This document shows, piece by piece, positions 1-10,742 of a DNA stretch of 64,000 nt. The notes below the pieces were generated by a model. The model saw only the letters and a list, made by a program, of their open reading frames with translations, had not been told where the DNA came from and searched no databases. The first letter of the stretch is position 1. Each line of letters begins with the position of its first letter. Both the position numbers and the translations under genes were made by a program. This DNA comes from Usnea hakonensis. Lineage: Eukaryota > Ascomycota > Lecanoromycetes > Lecanorales > Parmeliaceae. The stretch is from NCBI GenBank assembly GCA_013423325.1, contig BLJB01000132.1, positions 66,315-130,314 on the forward strand, in the 5' to 3' direction.

Positions 1-924
1 CCTTCCATCTAGCGCGCCACCGTCGTCCTACCCATCCAAATCCCCCCAACCCAAGTCCCCCAACGTCACATTCCCCCTACCCCCCCCCCCCTCAAAATCC
101 ACATAAATCCAGAATCCCCAACTCTCCCCCTCCCACTCAATCCCCCGCCCTCCCACCTCAACAAACAAAAACAGCACAAGGACTCTGTCACCCCGTAATT
201 CTCAGCTCAGAGCACACCTCTCTCTCTCTCCAAATACACACATCTGTCCTGTTGGCAAAGAAGGTATTTTGTTGGACGCAGTACACGTGCGTTTCGAATC
301 GGAGGTTTACAAGCTTATGCCCCGAACCGTGATTGAGCGGATGTTGTGAGAATGTTGGGGCTGGAAGGGTTGTGGAGGGTGTGGATGATGCTCATGGAGG
401 GGGGTTTTTTAAAGAGGGGGGGATGGGGTGTTGTGGAAGGGGGTTGGGGATGGGATGGAGGGATTGAGATGTGGGGTGGGGGAGGGACTGGGATGTTGGA
501 TATTGGTAGGGGAAGTATTTAGGGGATGTTTATGGTGGGGGATATTTGCTGTAGCTTAGGGGGTTGGTGGGGTTTGGGGGGTTGTTAGGGTGGTGCTGTT
601 GAGGATCTAGTATGGGGTCAAAATGAGAGCAAGTGTCACGGTTCCTTTTTCTGCTTCAAGGACTAATGATGCCGGAAAATGTTCGCCGAAGGAACTTCAT
701 TCTATTGAAGCGTGGTGGATAAGGGATAGACAGAGAGAACAAGTACGTCGAGAATGTAATAATGTGAGATTGGAATGCTAACGTGATCCTTGATTGCTAC
801 CTCACTATAACACCATGCGTCCGAGACCCTCCGTGTGCTGAAACGTCAATTGATCGGCTGGGATGCTCTGCTTTTGCTAGCAGTACATCTAGTGTTTCCA
901 ATCTGTTCTCCATTGACATCTCGC
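1..924. other. Gene-free low-complexity flank
   Basis: No credible coding frame was seen. Positions 1-180 are C-rich on the top strand, with a long C run near 79-91. Positions 350-610 are strongly G-rich with many runs of three or more G. The rest is ordinary spacer downstream of the minus-strand ankyrin gene, so part may be its 3' untranslated region. Confidence 0.6.
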
Positions 925-3557
925 TTACGAGTGGATGTGGTATGGAGAGAACTCGTCGTCTGACGACTCGTCTTCAGAAGCAGGATACTCATTGATTGGC
1001 GAGTCCTTGACTTCGAAACGGTTGCCACTTCGCCTATAGTGAAGCCAACAGCGCATACATATAATTTCGTCCGGGCCATACATGCAGTCCGATCGGATAG
1101 GTACATTCTCAGGGTAGCCGTGCACGTCGGATCCTAATTGTACTTCCAATTCGTATTCCGCTTTCGACCCCACGTCGTTGTTGAACTCGTCAAGTGAAAC
1201 GCTCCCGGAGATATCAGGCTCATGACCTGAACTGTTCGATTCTTCCGTTTCACTTCTGCAGCTGGTAATCTGGGGTTCGTCCACTGCTGAATAGCTCCTG
1301 GACGGATCATTCGGATCTATTCGTTGCTTGATTCTTTCGAGTATATGTCGCCAACTGGGCTGTACTCTGACAAAATTATCTCCATGGAAGCAGTCATTGC
1401 AAATCCAAGGTGATTCGGGAAAGGGTTCAGGTCGAGCATGATATAAAAATAAATCATGCAGAGTCTCCTGGTCCCAGCCGGGGTGTACCAAGGCATTGTT
1501 CTCAAGCTCTTGATCTATGAATGTGCTAAGGTCAACCTCAATACCGATCAGTCCATGCAGCCAATTCGCGAATGCCCACGACGAGTACATCGCCAGAGAC
1601 GTCGGTGACTCTTTCTCTGGCGTATTTCTTTGGTCAAAGCCTAGTAGATGGAGATTTGGCCCTTTTGCAAGCACTCTGCTCACGCTTTCCGGATGTGCTG
1701 CAAATGCCAGACGATCATGAAGTACGGTATATCCGTCCCTGGCATACAGAGCTACATCGATAATATCCGTGTCTCCCAGCTTCAATAGTAGATTGGACGC
1801 TGGTTCTATCCCAGGAAACGGATACACAGTTGAGTTCAATAACCAGAGGATCTGTGACCTAATGTAATAAGCCCTCAACTCATAGGTGACTAGCTTTAGC
1901 ATCCAAAGCAGAAGGGCTGATTTAGCCTCATCCTCTCCGCTCATGCAATAAATACCGTCAACAAGAAAAAACAAGACCGACCAGCCACTGGCGTATGCGT
2001 CCGAGAAGTCCATCGAATCCGTCAAAAGACGAAGTGTATTAAAAACATCTGGAAGCATAGCATAAGTGACATATGTTGAGTCGGACGCGAGTAGCATTGG
2101 GGTCCTGAGTATCATGTCAGTCCTGATTACATTTTGAGGGTAAAATAACGCTAACCTTGCATGCCACGTAGGACCATCGTACGTGAGAGCATTGATGTCT
2201 GCTCCAGCATCTTTTAACATTTCGCAAAGCGCTGGGTGATAACTCTGAGCTGCAAACTTGACACGAGTGTTAGACACTTCACGAAAGACAACGGCTCATG
2301 TCTGAATAGACTCACATGAAGAGGTGTATATCCCCGAGAATCAGTGTCTCTGACTGAAGCGTACCCTCCGGACAACAGTTCCCTAACGGCCGATGTGTTC
2401 CCTTGTTTGCAGAACTCAAAAATCAAAGCGTCGTCAGGCACAGGACAAAATGGTTTGAGCGTTGTTCTCCATCCTTGAGTGGCAGAGGAGTTAAATGTGA
2501 GACGGAAACCATATCGGATGCCCAACCGGATCAGCCACCTAGCTGGATGGACTGTATATGAGGTCTCACCTTCGCCATGGTCTTGTTCGTTGCAAAGCAT
2601 AACGTCGTCCATTTCTGCTGATATCCGCAGTTGTGTGTTTGATCCTGCGTGAAGGGTACCTAGGGAGCACTCCATGACCGAGCTGGCCCTTTGCACAGTG
2701 CGCTTAAGCCATGTGTTTTTCCGCCGTGGCCCATCCAAGTCAGAATTGTCGCTCTCAATAAATTGTGAGTTGCCTGCGAAAGAATTTGTAAAATCCGACT
2801 CTTCTACAGGAGACGGATGGCTATCGGGATCGACGTTAGAAATGGAGCTAGAAAGCCTTCTTGCTATATGTGAATGTTGCTGCGGTACACTCAAGCTGGC
2901 CACGCTTTGGGTAAGGAACACTAGATTCCGTTCCAAGGAGAGGTGCTGATGCCGGCTCGAGCGACTAGGACGTAATTGTTGAGGTTAGAATACTATCTGG
3001 AATTTGAATCGCGGATAACGCGAGGGGGATATCGAATGATGTAGGGGACGTATAAGCTACTGCCGAGGCCTCATCGAGGTCCAAAAGCAAGACTCGGTAT
3101 TCGCTCAGCAGAAGGAGCCTCAGATATCTTACCTGTGCTGTTCTAGTTGTATTAGCAACAATGTGCCTTTCAATCTATCCAAGGCTACCTGAAACTTCGC
3201 CAACTGTTCCTTTTTCAAGACTGCCTTGAAAGCAGTCCATTTACGTACTCTCAGTCTTGACGAGGCAAAGCCTGGTTCCATTTCATCCAGCAATGCAGTA
3301 ACTTCTTCAACCTTGACCAAACACTCATTTAAGATAGCTGCCAAGGTCACGTCAGGCTTAACATGTTGTGTCTCGTGAGCGATGCGGGTGAACACTGTGG
3401 ATAGGAGGACCAACTCCGTCGATATGGCCTGGATATTTTTAGGTGCTTCCTTGATTGAGGTCCAGAAATCGCATAACTTTTTGACGCTTTCGGCCAACTG
3501 GACGGCAACAGTCAGTACGGCTATACCGCTCGCAGCGGTGGCTAGACCCTCGGCCAT
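925..3557 (-). CDS. PigL_N-domain ankyrin-repeat protein (3 exons)
   Basis: Model: exons 3557-3133, 2964-2316 and 2256-925, giving about 801 residues. The intron of 3132-2965 has donor GTAAGA, and the 59-nt intron 2315-2257 has donor GTGAGT; both joins keep frame. Exon 1 (about 142 residues, starting MAEGLATAASGIAVLTVAVQ) matches the helical N-terminal domain that Pfam calls PigL_N (azaphilone cluster protein L), common at the front of fungal STAND/NLR-like proteins. The second intron sits inside an ankyrin repeat: RGYTPLH on one side joins FAAQSYHPALCEMLKDAGAD on the other, which supports the splice. More degenerate ankyrin-like helices follow, then an acidic Ser/Glu-rich tail from about residue 690. 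No P-loop or NACHT motif was seen. A regulatory or incompatibility-type scaffold is an inference only. Confidence 0.8.
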
Positions 3558-4359
3558 ATCTGGGAATGGCAGGATGTTGTCGAGGTCCAGATTTATGAAG
3601 ATCGGGTGGAATGTGGAGGCATTATGAAGGGTGCTATTCTTCCAGCAAAGGCGCTCTAAGCCCCACCATCCTGCACGCTAATGTATTGCCTCGCAGTACG
3701 AGCGTGGGATTGGATACCTCGTGCATCATGCAGTCAGCTTCTTAGCGCAGACTGATTACTTCGCCTACCACTCTTTGGTAGCCTTCTCGGAGATCTTTCT
3801 TCTTTGTGGCTGAGTAGGCCCAAACATGAAGGCGAAGTTGCATCCGTGACAGGACTGAACTCTTTTGTATCCTACCCTGAAAGGCGCACCTTGGGTGATG
3901 CGTTTTGTAAATCATGAAAAAAGTGTTCTCGTCGTGTCCGCACACAAAGTGGTCCTCTCGGAAAGAATTTGGCAACCTCCAATTTCTACCAAGACTCATC
4001 ATTCGATCACGAGTGCTCGGATTATTAAAATTCTGGTCTATAAGTTACGCCAATTGACTATTTGTAAAGATTCCTTACCAAATTTATTTCCGTATACTGA
4101 ATCGTTGTGGACTTATCCGACTTCAGAATTGCGTCACTCTGCAGTTTATTTCTTCCACCGCGAGGTTCTCTCGGTTGTGACTTACAAGTACTACAAGAAC
4201 GGAATATGTCTTTCGCTACTACGAAAGGACATCGTCTTTGAGGAGGCACTTTTCGTGTCTCACCTTGGTTCAAAGCTTCAATTCCGGACTTCAAAGTGAA
4301 AAGCGCAGGTGCGAAGGCAACCGTGGTGAACTTGATAAATGAGCTGACTACCTTTCATC
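3558..4359. other. Spacer without recognisable gene
   Basis: Open frames of 80 to 144 codons exist on both strands (the longest at 3865-4299, plus), but their residue composition looks random, there is no convincing start context, and no motif was recognised. The region probably carries the promoter of the minus-strand ankyrin gene. Confidence 0.4.
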
Positions 4360-4809
4360 ATGGAACAAAGACCATCAGTATTCAGTACTCCCGGGAATAC
4401 TAGCAAGCGTCTTCGAAGCTTGAATGCCACAAAGGTATCCATGGAACCTGATACTCCCTCACCTGTTTCGCCGCTAGGAGATGCAACCACCACGACACGT
4501 ACGGCTCTTGATGACTCCAGAAGTATGGCCAGGACCCTTCAGGAGCCCAACCTAGCAGAATGAACGCTGCAAGATGGTGATATCGCTCAAAAATCATCAC
4601 CACGACCTAACGAACTACCATGGAGAGAGCTCGTGGAAGATATTCTCAGTCGGATGGACTTATCTATTTACAAGCATCTACGACACAGCGACTCCTTCGT
4701 ATCGCGATCCTCCTCTCTCGAGTGCAAGAAGTTCCGATTCGGTACGAACCCGAACAACGATCGAGTGGCACCATCTCCGTCCCCTCGGTCTCTGTCGTGC
4801 TTCTGGTAG
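4360..4809 (+). CDS. Small hypothetical protein, possibly two exons
   Basis: An ATG at 4360 opens a Ser/Thr/Pro-rich frame that meets TGA at 4561, but the same frame stays open from 4564 to TAG at 4807 and keeps a coding-like composition (PWRELVEDILSRMDLSIY). A 51-nt GT..AG segment, 4523-4573, would remove the TGA and keep frame, giving 132 residues. The donor (GTATGG) is acceptable but no strong branch point is visible. Alternatives are a gene broken by one nonsense codon, or chance. No family was recognised. Confidence 0.35.
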
Positions 4810-6270
4810 CTCTCCAAGCCTACCCGCTACGGAGTTATGAGATTTTTCACTGCTGGCAATGTCAAGTGTGAGTCTTGTGGTACTAGGCTCCTGTTCAGAC
4901 TCAAAGGGGTAGAGAATGGTGGGGTGAGATTAGACCTTGTGGTGCAGCAAACGATAGCAGGATCCAAGGATATACACGGATGGCGCTTGGATCGAGCAAG
5001 TGACTGCTCCAGCTTTTTTTCAAGAGCTCCAGCGGGCGTGGTTCGCGGCTATTAGTGAGAGACCCACATCTCCCCGGTGAGGCTAAGGGAAAGGTGTAAG
5101 GCGAATGTCCAATGCCATGATATCGGTAGGGTGAGGTTGATGATCTGCCATCATTTGCAGTCGTGTACAGTGTCACTCATTTCACATAAGCTAACCTAGG
5201 AAAGAGATATAGCGTATGAGGAGGCAAAGACTTGGAAATAGACCTCAATCGACAGGTGTCGCGGTCTCTACAACAACAGCATCCCATCCCAAACCCTTTC
5301 CTCTCCAAAAGCGACACGTCGAGCTCACAACGTACGCCTTGCCGGAAAATCCCATGATCCAAAGGAGCCAATACCGTCACTTTTCCCTCCCACAAACACT
5401 GCCAGATCGACCCACCAACCCCCAAAACCACAAACGCTCCACTCTGCCTGCGCCAACAGCCTTCAGCCAAGCGGCCCACCCCACCATACCCACCACCATC
5501 CTCGTCTCCCAGCAACCCCACCGCCCCGCCCCCCCTCCCCACAGTTCCACAAACTTGAAATCCACTTCCAACTCTCAACCTTTCCTCCCTCAGCACACCT
5601 GGCCTCCAGCAGTCCAAAACCACACTCCATACCCATACAAACGAAACACGTCAAGAAAGCAGTGTATATATCCTAATTCTCACTGCTGTAATCTCAGTCA
5701 CGGCAGTTTTATGAATGTGACAGCGTGTGAGGGAGCGGGGGTGGGAAGTGTTGTTGGGACGATTTCATACCCGCATAACGAGCGCGGCAGGGACGTAGGG
5801 AGAGAGGGAGGAGTGAATGAGTGAGGGAGGGAGAGAATATGCGAATAAGTGGGAGGTCGAGAAAGCTGGTCAGCAATGGAGGGAGGGAGGGAGTGAGGAA
5901 TTTGTAAGCGATTATATATATGTATTATTTTTGTCTGGCGCTGTCTACTACTATGAGTGTTGTGAAGTATATGGCTGAGGGTGATTTACGAGAGGGGTTT
6001 ATGATGTATTGAATGGGAGGGATGTAGATGGTGAGTTTTCGTGAGTGATTTGCTGGCAATAGGGATGGGTTGTGGAGGGGCGGTGCATGGGGGGTGTGGA
6101 AGGAGGAAGCATATTCAGAGAGATATATGGGTGTTATATTGGTACAGTGAATTTGGTTTCTTATGCAAAGACATTATAAGATAAGATCGGTACATCGTAA
6201 AAAAGATGGCAGAGCTACTCGAATCCATGCACGATTTACACAATCCCTAACCCCTAACACCCGCCCTCCC

Positions 6271-6271
<1 letters not shown>
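4810..6271. other. Low-complexity spacer
   Basis: Positions 5280-5650 are C-rich on the top strand and 5720-6160 are G/A-rich. A 202-codon frame at 5216-5824 (plus) and a 148-codon frame opposite it are both products of this base bias (Pro-rich one way, Gly-rich the other) and are not proposed as genes. Confidence 0.5.

Positions 6272-6314
<43 letters not shown>
6272..6314. repeat. 43-bp poly-C tract at gap edge
   Basis: An uninterrupted run of 43 C directly abuts the run of N. It is preceded by CCCTAACCCCTAACACCC (about 6246-6263), which resembles two degenerate telomere-type units but is too short to call telomeric. On the minus strand the tract would encode poly-Gly at the end of the F-box gene. 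It probably caused the assembly break. Confidence 0.9.
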
Positions 6315-6335
6315 NNNNNNNNNNNNNNNNNNNNN
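6315..6335. other. Assembly gap (21 N)
   Basis: Twenty-one consecutive N. The true length is unknown, so the reading frame across it cannot be trusted, and the 3' end of the F-box gene is unresolved. Confidence 0.99.
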
Positions 6336-8837
6336 CTTATACTCCCCATCGAGATCAAACAGCGGCCTTTTCGTAACAAGCCCATCCTCATCAAACCCAC
6401 CCACCCCACCTCCCTCACCCACCCCACCCACCCCATCCACCGGCCTCGCCCTCGAAAAAACCCGCCTCACAAACGGGCAAAGATCCCTCGCCAACTTAAC
6501 ACACCTCTCATCAAACTCTCCCCTAACCATCCCCATCTCCCCAGCATCAAAACGCTTAACCCTCCACCCTCTTCCCGGAAGCACATGTGTCATGAAAGTA
6601 ATATCGTCATCTGGGTAAAGCGCCGTGGGGATATACAACGCGAAGCGAGTCAAGCGCGGGAAATCGATTTTGATACGACGAAACAGAAGCGCCGTTTGCT
6701 CCGACTCGCGCCAGAGTCTGGCTCTGAGATGCATTTTGCACGTGTGGATTGTTTTGGCCCATTGGGACCAGGTGGGGTTTGGGTTGTTGGGGTCGGCGAA
6801 TCGGGCGGCGTAGTGGCAGGCGAAGGAGTCGTGCCAGGTTAAGCGGAGGTCGTCGACGAGGTCGCCGATTTCGTTGAGTTGCCAGATGGGATCTGGGGTT
6901 TCTGGGTTTGGGTTGGGAGTGACTGGGACGGATGAGCAGTGGGTGCTGCTTGTGTTTGGATCAGCTCTTTGCTTTTCATGTGGGGTGTCCTCTTTTGGGG
7001 AGAGCCAGGCCGCTAGTGCTAGGGGATGGAAGTCATCCCCATCTTTGTAGTCACCGTAGCTGAGCTTGTCTCCAAATACGGCGAAATCCAAAGGCATCGT
7101 GATGGAAGATTGGTAGTCAGCCCCTGTAGCAATGCCGTAGTACGGCGAAGGATTCTTGGACGTGATCATCGTCATGATGCTCTGTTGTATGAATCTCTGT
7201 GTGGCTCGTTGTTCAGCCTCACTTACTGGAGGGTTCGATCTGTCGTCAACGGCTGTTTGGAAATATCCATTTATTATATTACCCACATCATCGCTTCCAT
7301 CGTACCGTCGACGCATGGTACTTTGATCGATAAGAGGAGCAAAGAAGGCGCCACGAGATTCGTAAAGGGGTTCAAGCTTCAGAGAGACAGGATACCGCGC
7401 TTTGGAAAGCTCCTCAAAGAGTGAACGGCATTGTTCGACGTCCAAGGTGTTGACTGAATGATCTTGCTGGCTCTCGACGCTGCTCAAGTAGTTTTCCCAA
7501 GTCCAGACTGGTGTCCACAAGCGGTCACTAGATTTATGCAATATCTCTGTGTGACATAGACCATAATAATCCTGGGGAGTTGAATGGTGATCTTCTCCGC
7601 TGTCACTAGAAACGAGGGATATGTTTCCTCGGTCATGAATCCTTTTCAAAGTGGACAGATACTGAAGGACGCATGTTGTGTCGTGCTCAGGATCTTCGAT
7701 TGCATTTGACAGTATCGGATCCGTGATGTTATCTAGGCCATACAGGCGTTGCGTGCGTGGCTGGTACATGTGCAGATCGCTGTGGAGTGTAAGCTTGATC
7801 GTTCGCAATTTGGGTAACACCGCTAGCAAATGCAAGAAGGTGTCGAGATTGTTGATTGTGGACTCCGATCGGTATAGAGCAAGAATTCTAATTTCTTTGC
7901 TGACGTTCTCCAAGATCTCTGTAAGAAGCCTGGCTGACGTCTGGCGGCGGGTTGCTGGAGATGGACGTCTTTTAGGCTCTTGTTGGCAGGAAAGCTCTAA
8001 GCTCTCGAGATTGCCAGCGAGTCGTAACAATGGAGGCAGACACACGGAACGAGATTCCTTGTAGACCGTATAGCGGCTCCATATGGTCCTCCAGCAGCCA
8101 TAAGGAAGGTGTATTGATCTTAGATGCTTAAAGAGCTCGACAAATCCATTCTGTCTCCATTGATAAAGTATGTGGGGAAGTTGCGGCTGTTCGGTCAAGC
8201 CAAATAGGTGAATCAATTTTGCCCAGGCGATGGAACGGATGCCGTTGTCGTCCGAGTCCCAGATATCGTCTGACTCCGAGTACAAGACTTCGCCTGAGTG
8301 CTGTACCGCATCCTTGAAACCAATTTCAAAGATCTCCGTCAAGTCGATGGTATGCAAATTAGGACAGTGGCGAATAAGATATTTCAGATCCTGCAGAGAT
8401 GTCCATTCGGGTATCGCCATGCGGCGCACTAAAGGCCCTGTTAAATGACTGATGCCCCATGTGACCGGAGGACCCATCATCTTTTTCAATTTCAAGCCAG
8501 GAGAGCGCAGGTGTCGATACCATTCTTTGAGATCATGAAGGCTGATTGGCTCGCAGAATATTGCCTTCAAGACAGAGGGATGCGATATAAGTGTTTTGCA
8601 AGTCCGAGAAAGCTGGAAAGCATCTCTCCTAGTCAGCCGATCGAGGAGATTCTCGAGGATGTCTAGAGGTATCGTGAAGAGGCGAGACTGTCTGGTATCC
8701 AACCCTGAAGACGCAATTTTGCTCTGCAATTTTGCGTCTTTGTCATAAAAGCTGTCAAAATCCCAAGGCTTGGTCACGCTATTTCGTAGGAGGGGAGGAG
8801 ACAACAGTGTTGCCTTAGTGAATCGGTTATTCGGCAT
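6336..8837 (-). CDS. F-box protein, 3' end lost in a gap
   Basis: A single long exon starts at the ATG at 8837 and reads about 834 residues to the gap. Residues about 50-95 form an F-box (FTIPLDILENLLDRLTRRDA followed by FQLSRTCKTLI), the motif that binds Skp1 in SCF ubiquitin ligases. The remainder is typical of fungal F-box proteins with irregular leucine-rich segments (for example LKYLIRHCPNLHTIDL). The last residues before the gap are Gly/Val-rich, and the frame formally continues through the gap to 6174, but that tail is poly-Gly plus unsupported sequence. The natural stop is likely in or next to the gap. A substrate-receptor role is inferred from the family. Confidence 0.85.
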
Positions 8838-9688
8838 GGTGGTACCGTTGGCGTGGACCGTGGTCTAAGCTCGATTGAAAATTCCAAGCTACAATCCTGT
8901 TGAACTTGGCAATTCTCGGTATGAATAAAAATTGTTCTTTTCTGGAAAAAAGGTTCCCAATCACGAAATAACATAGCACAGTAGCAGCAGGATATATATG
9001 ATTCCTTGCGCTCAAAGATATTAGACTTCGCTATAGATACTTTAGGTTAGCTTGTATGGCCATCTTCGCATGGCTGTTGGATACATTCAGAACCGTTTCA
9101 ATGCTTGATGTGAGGCAGAAACTCTGCACTGCTTTGCCTTTGTCTGAGACATGGTTTTGGAACACAGAAAAATAAAGTATTGTGTGTGGTAAGGTATCAC
9201 CGGGTGAAGGCCGCTTAGCCTAGTTCGCTTCGTCTTCCGATTGGACGTTTGGCCCCTTCTTAAGCTTATCTCTATTCTCTGCTCGGTTTTAGTGTTGAAA
9301 CGTAAGTATCATAAAGTGTTGCAAAATTCACAGACACTATGTACTTAGGCAATACATATACCAGTCCCGAGATTTCTGTTTCTTTTCCCTACCTAGGTTA
9401 CATTCGCTTCTTTGCCTTTCGCCGTGGCGGCCTGTTTAGCTCTCTGAATCCGTATTACTTCAATAATCTTGGACTACACTGCTCATGTTTCCTACGGCTT
9501 CATGAAACCATCGGCCAGTATAGCTCTGTAATATCAACAGAACATTAAGGAAATTCAAGCCCAGCTCGCATCTCCGCATCTCTGGCCTCCAACCAAGATG
9601 AACTGCACCCCATTGCTCTAATGTATAGGACGCTCCGTTACTACTCAAGCCATCTTAAACACTTATCTAGAACAAAGATTATGGCCCG
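8838..9688. other. Intergenic spacer
   Basis: Upstream region of the F-box gene. Short frames only, with no motif and no convincing splice combination. The AT-rich stretch near 8920-9010 may hold its promoter, but no clear TATA element was seen. Confidence 0.4.
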
Positions 9689-10103
9689 TCAGTCTACGAG
9701 CTCCGTGTCACTCCGCACCTGCCTCTTGCGCATCTTGCGACCTGTAGCACCCTCGTGCTGGAGCTTTTTGCTATCATAATGAAGACACCAACACCTCTTC
9801 ACCCCAGGCTCTGCATCCAAGAGAGCAGCTTGTAGTATTTCCCACCATGGTATGCTTGACAGTCGAGGGTTGATAATGATGCCCCGGAGGTCTTCGTTCA
9901 TGTCAAGGGGACATGTCACGGATGTTTGGCAGGTTGCAGTGCGTGGGGTCGGTCGGAATACCATGTCTGATATTGGCAAAGGCGTACTGCGGACAAGCAA
10001 GAGAGTTGGCGTGAAAGTAAGGTAGAGAAGCTGCGACTGTAGACGTAGATTTCACGACGTCAGAGACACTCCCATGGTCCAAGGAAGGGAAGTCTAAGCC
10101 CAT
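9689..10103 (-). CDS. Possible two-exon small protein
   Basis: The ATG at 10103 opens 66 codons. A 70-nt GT..AG segment (9961-9892, ending AACGAAG) joins it in phase 1 to a second open frame ending at 9689, giving 114 residues. The distal part has a basic run (GRKMRKRQVR) and a natural-looking composition, while the proximal part is less convincing. No family was recognised, and neither half stands well alone. Confidence 0.25.
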
Positions 10104-10742
10104 CTCTCTTGTCAGCGTGATACTTCATTTCTGAGGCCTGAATTGAAGCTCAAGGATGTAGGATGATTATAATGATGCCGACTAGGGAGTGGGCGCCTAA
10201 GGTAGGTGCACAACATCTTACTTTACCTTGACGTACTGGTCTGCTGGTATAAGAGTACGGCGGCCGGAACGGATCGAGGAGCCGATCCGGTCTACCAGAG
10301 TATAGCGCTAGAGTAAAATTCACTTTCTGAGAATGGGAAATTGTCTTCCCTCAACAATCTCACAAGAGAGAGAAAAGTTATTGGCTCTAAGAAAGGTCAA
10401 CAGAGAAACGTGTGACTACAAGCTTGAAGAATCTTTTCTGGTGGTACACCATGTATACTATCTGACAAACAACACATAGCTCAGTCAATCACTGACACAA
10501 ATTGACATTCAAAATCACAATTCACAGCGCGTTTCTTATATCGCGCTAAGCGCTCTCTTCCTTTGCGATAAGTCTTTCTTAACGCAGACACCAATTAAAT
10601 TTCATGCTTTTTCAATTTTACCTCGACAACCCAAATTTGCCAAATTTTTCTTCATCTTCTCATTCTTTAGACTTCTATCGCCATGTCTATCCTGATATAC
10701 CAGTACTGTCTTACCAGCTGATGAATACAGATATACTCCGGC
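10104..10742. other. Intergenic spacer, likely promoter of the 10.7-kb gene
   Basis: No gene seen. The sequence becomes AT-rich towards 10500-10740, just upstream of the ATG at 10743, as expected for a promoter and 5' leader. No specific element is called. Confidence 0.4.

Noticed and set aside
3865..4299. 144-codon plus-strand frame
   Set aside because: No motif, random-looking composition, no promoter or splice support.
5216..5824. 202-codon plus-strand frame
   Set aside because: Pro/Thr/Ser-rich translation of a C-rich tract; the opposite strand is equally open and Gly-rich, so both reflect base composition.
6246..6263. Telomere or chromosome end
   Set aside because: Only two degenerate CCCTAAC-like units inside a gene region; no array.
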